A stretch of DNA of 64,000 bases from Terebella lapidaria (taxonomy: Eukaryota > Annelida > Polychaeta > Terebellida > Terebellidae). The notes under the pieces are model-generated. The model ran no database searches and was not told the origin of the DNA. It saw only the letters and a program-made list of their open reading frames with translations. Position numbers and translations under genes: made by a program. This document shows positions 58,788-64,000 of the stretch, piece after piece. Location of the stretch: NCBI GenBank assembly GCA_949152475.1, contig OX424563.1, forward strand, positions 10,699,001 to 10,763,000, read 5' to 3'. Within the stretch, counting starts at the first letter, position 1. Each line of letters begins with the position of its first letter.

Positions 58788-60650
58788 AGGATCTTATCAT
58801 TGGATAGTTCACTCTATCTATTGGGCAAGTAACTATTCCACATAGAAACAGGTTGTTTCATGGCATGTGCTTGTTACTCTTCAATTATCTATATTTCTAT
58901 ATATATGCATGTCTTGTATGAAAATGCATAAATTTGTGGTGTACACATACTGGACATTTTACGGTCAGTTCTGTTGGATACTAGTGCTTCAATCAGTGTT
59001 CAGATAATTATGGCGAACCATCAGAGCGTATAAAATGGAAAAAATGCTGGTATCTAGTATTACTAGTATTTTATTACTAGTATTTATTATTTTCATGTAC
59101 ACAATTACCATATTACAGATAGTTATAAAACATGAAGATATTTGCTGTTATATTGTAATTTTCAAGATATATTCTTATGTTTTTATCACACAGTCTTACC
59201 AAACATTATTCATCATGATAACATTGGGAATGTTTCTGTTCAGTTGTACATGTATTTAGTTGTACAATTTCTGATTATTGGCTAAAATTTTGATTTCATA
59301 TTAGATATGAACTCAAATCTGATGACTCAATTGATTTTTCTTGCAAACTGATTATGGCTAAAAGTACCATGACGTTACCTTATTTACGACCATTGTGCTA
59401 AATATTATTATCATGTCAATAAACCCACTATTATCATAGTGAATTTATCAGATATCATGGGAAATTATAGCCACATCAAGAATGTATTCACTGTGCGTGC
59501 ATCCTAAAAAAATTTGTTGCAAAATGAATTGAGAATTAACTGGTGACGTAATGATGCCCCATGTAATTTTCTCGACATCAAAAACAAGAGCTGATCAATA
59601 TAATTGATGTATAGCATACAAAAATGTCACAGTCTATGAACATACATTGTATTTCATTATGTAAAAAAAGTAATAGAACAGGTGGATAAACATTTTGACT
59701 GTCATATCATCAGTTATAAATATCGCTTGAATGTGCAATTGATGTCCAATACTGTATTGTGTGTGTCTATCTGACGCCCCTGCTGTTGCGATGTTTGTTT
59801 GGATTGCATCCTGCTCTCCACAGAGCATGGTCAATGACGTCTGTACGGACGCGGCCATTGATTGATTTGAATAACCATCCTGTCCCCAGGTGGCAGTTCT
59901 GCCTGCTGGCATACATGTAACATGTAACATGTAACTGACGCTGAGCAGATGTCAATATGAAGAAAGGTTATTCTAAATCACTGGCATTATATCATCCGTA
60001 GTTATGTCAAGTACAAATAGTTCTTTCTTGCTCGGGGCTCTGGAGGTGTTATTTTGTGGAAGGCAGACCTACATGTTCTGATGTTCGACTGACATGTTGA
60101 AGACTTTTTCTCCCAGCTTATTGGATACAATAATAAATAACATTGTTGAACAGTTTGGAACAACACAAGTGTCGTTTTACACATGGTCACATGATACATC
60201 TATGTGATATCATCAGTTTGATTGTTTCATGTCTGGTTTAGTTGTGTACAAAAGTACACTTCTGTACCACCCTGTACAGTTTATACATGTATACTTGTAT
60301 ACACACAATTCAACAGTGCCTCAAGGGTACACATGCAATGCACATTTACTCACGGTAAATCTATTCCATATCATGGTTCAAAATATGGTTTATGTATGAT
60401 TTTGTAGGTACGTTGTAAATATTTTACTGAATTCATATATATATTATGTTGTTGACTAACTTGTTCATATTCGTCAAGTTGATCATTTTGATATGGAAAT
60501 TGGAACCAGTCAGAAAGAAGAATATTGCATTTGACGATTTTATATTTTTACCACCATGACCACAGAAGTTATAAAATAAGTGTGATTAATAATGATACTA
60601 GAGCCAATGTACAAATTATAATACTGTAGTACTGTATGTCTCATCTTTTC
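58788..60650. other. intergenic or 5' region of MGAT2
   Basis: AT-rich with TACATGTA-type motifs. A CpG-containing, GC-richer island at about 59770-59900 ends in CCCCAG/GTGGCA and might be a 5' non-coding exon or promoter of MGAT2. No coding exon is recognised. Confidence 0.3.
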
Positions 60651-60923
60651 AGACGAAGACCCGAGGATTTGATGGCAGCTGTCTCCCATAAGGACCTCAC
60701 AATGATTCCATAGAAACTAAAACACATCGATTCCCCACACATGTCCAAGTAATTCATCATGATCCTGTTGAAGATACCCTGTGGTCCAGAGTGATCCAGT
60801 GATGTGGACCTCTTTGACTTTGTCCGAATGCCGTGAGTGACTACACGGAGTTGGTCGATGCTCGTGGTCGCCGCCCTCTCGTTTCTCTACCTGGCGTTCA
60901 TCCTCACCTTCCTCTCCGTCACG

Positions 60924-63384
60924 ATGCGAGCGACGCCCAAACGTTTCGTCAAGACCCTTTTCCTTGGCTCCTTCCTGTGTTTCGTCGTTATCAATATGAA
61001 CCTGTTCCTTCACACGGGCACCGAGGAGGTCATCTATCCAGGGCCGGACGGCCTGCAGGCACCTGGGGCCCATCCCCGCGAGTCGGAACCTGTTGTCATC
61101 AACCGTAGTCACCTGGGCGACCTGACTCTGGAACAGCTCCAGAACCTCTCCGCGGCCAACTTCTCCCTCGACAAGTCTGGTGGCGTCCAGAACCACGAGG
61201 AACGAATCCAAGATCTCAACCCAAAACTCGTTGTGCCTGACAACTACCGAAACATCTCGTTCTTCAACAAGGAGAAGGCCGTGGGCTACGTGCCCGTCGG
61301 GACGGACATCAACAAAATCAAGGCCTACATTCATGAGGCTAACCAAAGGCAGCATATCCTCAACCTGGACAAATTTGACCTTCTTGGCAGTGACAATGCT
61401 ATTGTGGTCATCATCCAAGTACATAACCGAATAGAGTACCTCAAATACTTGATAGACTCCCTGGCCAAGGCCAAAGATATTCATCAAACACTGCTGATTT
61501 TCAGTCATGATTTTTTTGACGATGAGCTTAATCAACTGGTCCACACTGTGGACTTCTGTCCAGTAAGTTTGCTCAAGATTTAAATTATTTGATACAGAAT
61601 GGAGTATAATCTAGACTAATACTCAGAGGATTGTGATCATTAGGTCTGTTCTCCATTACCTTCATAAATCATTGCTTGGGTATTCACATTGAGTAAGACT
61701 TGTGAGCTTTGTGAATATATTCACGTTAACTTGATATGCATAGTATCAATATACTTAGACATTATCCTCCTCGCTGTATCAATGAATGGATTATTGATCT
61801 GTTTCAGGTGATGCAGATATTTTACCCTGTGATGATGCAGCTACATCCCAATGAGTTCCCGGCCGAGAGTCCCGCAGACTGTCCTCGTGATATCAAGAAA
61901 GACGAGTCAGTTCTTCCATTCTTGTTAAGAATTTATTGGCTCATACTGCAATGATATAAGCAGTTTTTTCAGCAAAACTGTATCAGCTTATAAAGGATGA
62001 AGATCAGTTTTCAACAATTTATTTTCTGTTTTCACAGAGCTGTCAAGCTTGGCTGCATCAATGCTGAACATCCAGACAAGTATGGGCACTACAGGGAAGC
62101 CAAGTACACTCAGACTAAACATCACTGGTTCTGGAAGGTTAGTCACATGGATACAGACTGACTCTCATGGAGCATTCACTTGGTATAATATATACATGTA
62201 GTTGCATTTATAATAGGTTTCATGTTGCACGTCAGAAATAAGCTGTAATGAATTTAGTTTTCAAGAAACACTCGTATTTGAAAAACTATGGTAATTCAAC
62301 TGTGACCCTTAACAGTAAATTTGAAGTATAACACTGATTCCAATATGCTGATATTAGTTTTCCACTTACTACTGATGTCATCAAACATTTGCGTTGACAG
62401 TTGAACCACGTGTTTGACCACCTGTCCGTGACACGGAACTTTAACGGCCCAGTGCTATTGATTGAGGAGGACCACTTCATGGTGCCAGACTTTGTACACA
62501 TCCTCCGCAGCATGTATCGACTCAAAGACCAGTGAGTTACCGTGGTGATTTGTGTCGTTGAGAGGTGTACTGTGTGTGGCACTGACTTCAGTACAGTCAG
62601 AGCTCTTTCTTGGTCAACAAAATATATCTTGTTGTAGAGTTGTCGAGTGATTAGTGTCATAGAAACTATATATTATGTAATACTTGGTTTGTGATGTTGA
62701 AAAATTGGAAACATAGCACCAAGGGTGCTCTAGCTTACCGGCAGTCATGTGAATCACATAGAATATTGAATACATATAAATTTTTCACTGATGTTAAAAT
62801 CTATATGTTAAAACATGTGCGTAAATGTTGATAGAAACACATTCTCTGTATAGACTATAATACGAAATCAAGTTACATCTTGAAAGATTTTTTTCGTTAA
62901 TGACAAATTTTCACAGACAGTCGATTCAAAGGCAACAAAAGTTATACACATCACCAAGGTACATAAGGATAATCTTATACATGATTTTGAGAAAAACTGT
63001 CTGAATAGATTTCGAGAAAATGGCCACCAAAGGCAAAATTCATTGTTTTTTCGACAAAAAAAGGTCGTTTTGACCTTTCAAGGTCATTGAAGGTCAAATT
63101 CAAGGTCACCGCTCAAACCGCAATATATGATTTCCCATTTGAATGTGCCAATACTTAGGCTCTATCTTGAAGTGTTCTATAAGATTACTCTGCATAGCTC
63201 CCATTATGAAGGAAGAATTGGCCCCAAGGGCCGGTAAGCTAAAAACGACTTCCGTATGTTTGAATATCACGTACATGTATATGAACTCGAACTCGTCTCA
63301 CCACGCAGGTCCTGTAAGGATTGTACAATATTCACCCTGGGAACCTACGACAAGAAGCCAACTTACCATGCAACTTCATCTAAA
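60924..63384 (+). CDS. MGAT2: alpha-1,6-mannosyl-glycoprotein 2-beta-N-acetylglucosaminyltransferase (GnT-II), partial, 5 exons
   Basis: Golgi enzyme adding GlcNAc to the alpha-1,6 mannose arm, committing N-glycans to the complex type (GT16). Coding exons: 60924-61562, 61808-61905, 62038-62137, 62401-62531, 63309-63384, all in phase; the 3' part lies beyond the window. An acceptor at 60652 opens exon 1. I prefer the ATG at 60924 (A at -3), which gives a 10-residue basic tail (MRATPKRFVK) and one membrane anchor, the usual type II layout. An in-frame ATG at 60858 would add a second hydrophobic segment. Then a stem with NxS/T sites, catalytic-domain hallmarks VQVHNRIEYLKYLIDSL, LLIFSHDFFDDELNQLVHTV, LHPNEFPAESPADCPRD, LGCINAEHPDKYGHYREAKY-TQTKHHWFWK, the metal-binding acidic motif EEDH (exon 4), and FTLGTY. 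Vertebrate MGAT2 has an intronless CDS. Confidence 0.95.
62731..63241. mobile_element. TIR element in MGAT2 intron 4
   Basis: TAGCTTACCGGC at 62731-62742 and GCCGGTAAGCTA at 63230-63241. The interior contains TTTTGACCTTTCAAGGTCATTG-type sequence near 63070, also seen near 58055, and a CACATTCAAA-GGGAAA motif shared with 35.4-36 kb. No clear target duplication. Confidence 0.55.
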
Positions 63385-64000
63385 GTAAGTGCGGAACCCG
63401 CAATAAAACACCAGTCATACTGATGAACATGATGGTAGCTGGAGTTTGTCAGTTGACAACTGATCAATTTGACGAGTTGTATGAATATAGATGTCAATGT
63501 GATGTTGTTGGTGATTTACGAACAATCTGCAATTCAATGTCAACACAAATATTTAATGTTTGAAAAACCTGTGTATAACTTCTTGCAGTGTATTGATTTA
63601 AAATGTTTTTAGTTGCCAGACTGTTTGGTCACCACTCAACTGCTGACACAAGTCTGTTTAATAAGGTTTCATTTGCACATTATTTTCATTCTTGTCACAG
63701 TGTGTCGTATCGCATCTTGCAGTGTTTAATATTTCACCATATGTACAAGTTTTTTATTTTTCGTACCTACTGCTTCCAATCAGAACTATGTTAGATTTTA
63801 TTGGTATCAATTCAGCCAGTTTGCTGGCAATATCCGTATGGGTATGTTTTATCGTGGTATATTCCAGTATAGTTATTTCCCATCAGACTTAGAAAGCCAT
63901 GGGAATCCACGCTTGTCTCTCAGTGAAAAAAACTGTAATTTGCAGCATCTAAACCTGCTATGTATCGCAGCTTACTATTCTGCAAAATAATATTCACAGC
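63385..64000. other. MGAT2 intron 5 (partial)
   Basis: Sequence after the donor GTAAGT at 63385. No next exon is found before the window ends. Confidence 0.6.

Noticed and set aside
60717..61544. 275-codon ORF on the minus strand
   Set aside because: Antisense shadow of MGAT2 exon 1, whose plus reading matches the enzyme family and joins to four further exons.

Overview
The window is animal nuclear DNA. Protein-coding genes are split by GT-AG introns of 100 bp to several kb, there are no operons, and intergenic and intronic DNA is packed with transposons, foldback elements and tandem repeats. Four conserved animal genes are recognisable. With the BEL/Pao and Ty3/Gypsy elements, the abundant foldback elements and an intron-containing MGAT2 (single coding exon in vertebrates), they point to a non-vertebrate marine bilaterian such as a lophotrochozoan or an invertebrate deuterostome. 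The exact phylum cannot be read from the sequence.

Layout. 0.15-2.6 kb (minus): complete five-exon calmodulin-like gene; a 65-bp tandem repeat beside exon 2 copies the exon end and its splice donor. 2.6-5.0 kb: mostly empty, with two possible orphan exons and a tRNA-derived SINE. 5.27-16.1 kb: a 21-bp minisatellite split in two by LINE-A (minus), which is itself split by LINE-B (plus). 16.1-23.6 kb (minus): CACUL1, nine coding exons, with foldback elements in intron 1. 23.9-26.3 kb: decayed LINE-like pieces and a 28-bp tandem array. 26.43-30.48 kb: young, internally deleted BEL/Pao element. 31.24-33.56 kb (minus): complete beta-tubulin gene with TATA box. 34-37 kb: foldback and G-rich elements. 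37.16-52.55 kb: a nest of transposons flanked by a 9-bp direct repeat. 52.8-57.6 kb: several TIR elements. 57.8-58.8 kb: two exons of an unrecognised plus-strand gene. 60.65-63.4 kb (plus): MGAT2, running off the right edge.

The most unusual object is the Gypsy element at 37693-48111 (minus). Its 505-bp LTRs look identical, and gag and pol are open, with every catalytic residue checked in place. Behind pol, in the position where env sits in retroviruses, it carries a third intact ORF with two zinc-finger-like motifs and a TatD-type metal-dependent nuclease domain whose metal ligands are all retained. A good splice acceptor lies 8 bases before its ATG. The Gag begins with a helix-hairpin-helix-like motif. 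A TatD nuclease is not part of the standard Ty3/Gypsy protein set, and this is the best candidate for a little-described system here.

The host genes are unrelated in function (calcium sensing, cell-cycle control, microtubules, N-glycan processing). The recurring theme is repeat evolution: decoy splice sites, arrays split by retrotransposons, and three levels of nested elements.
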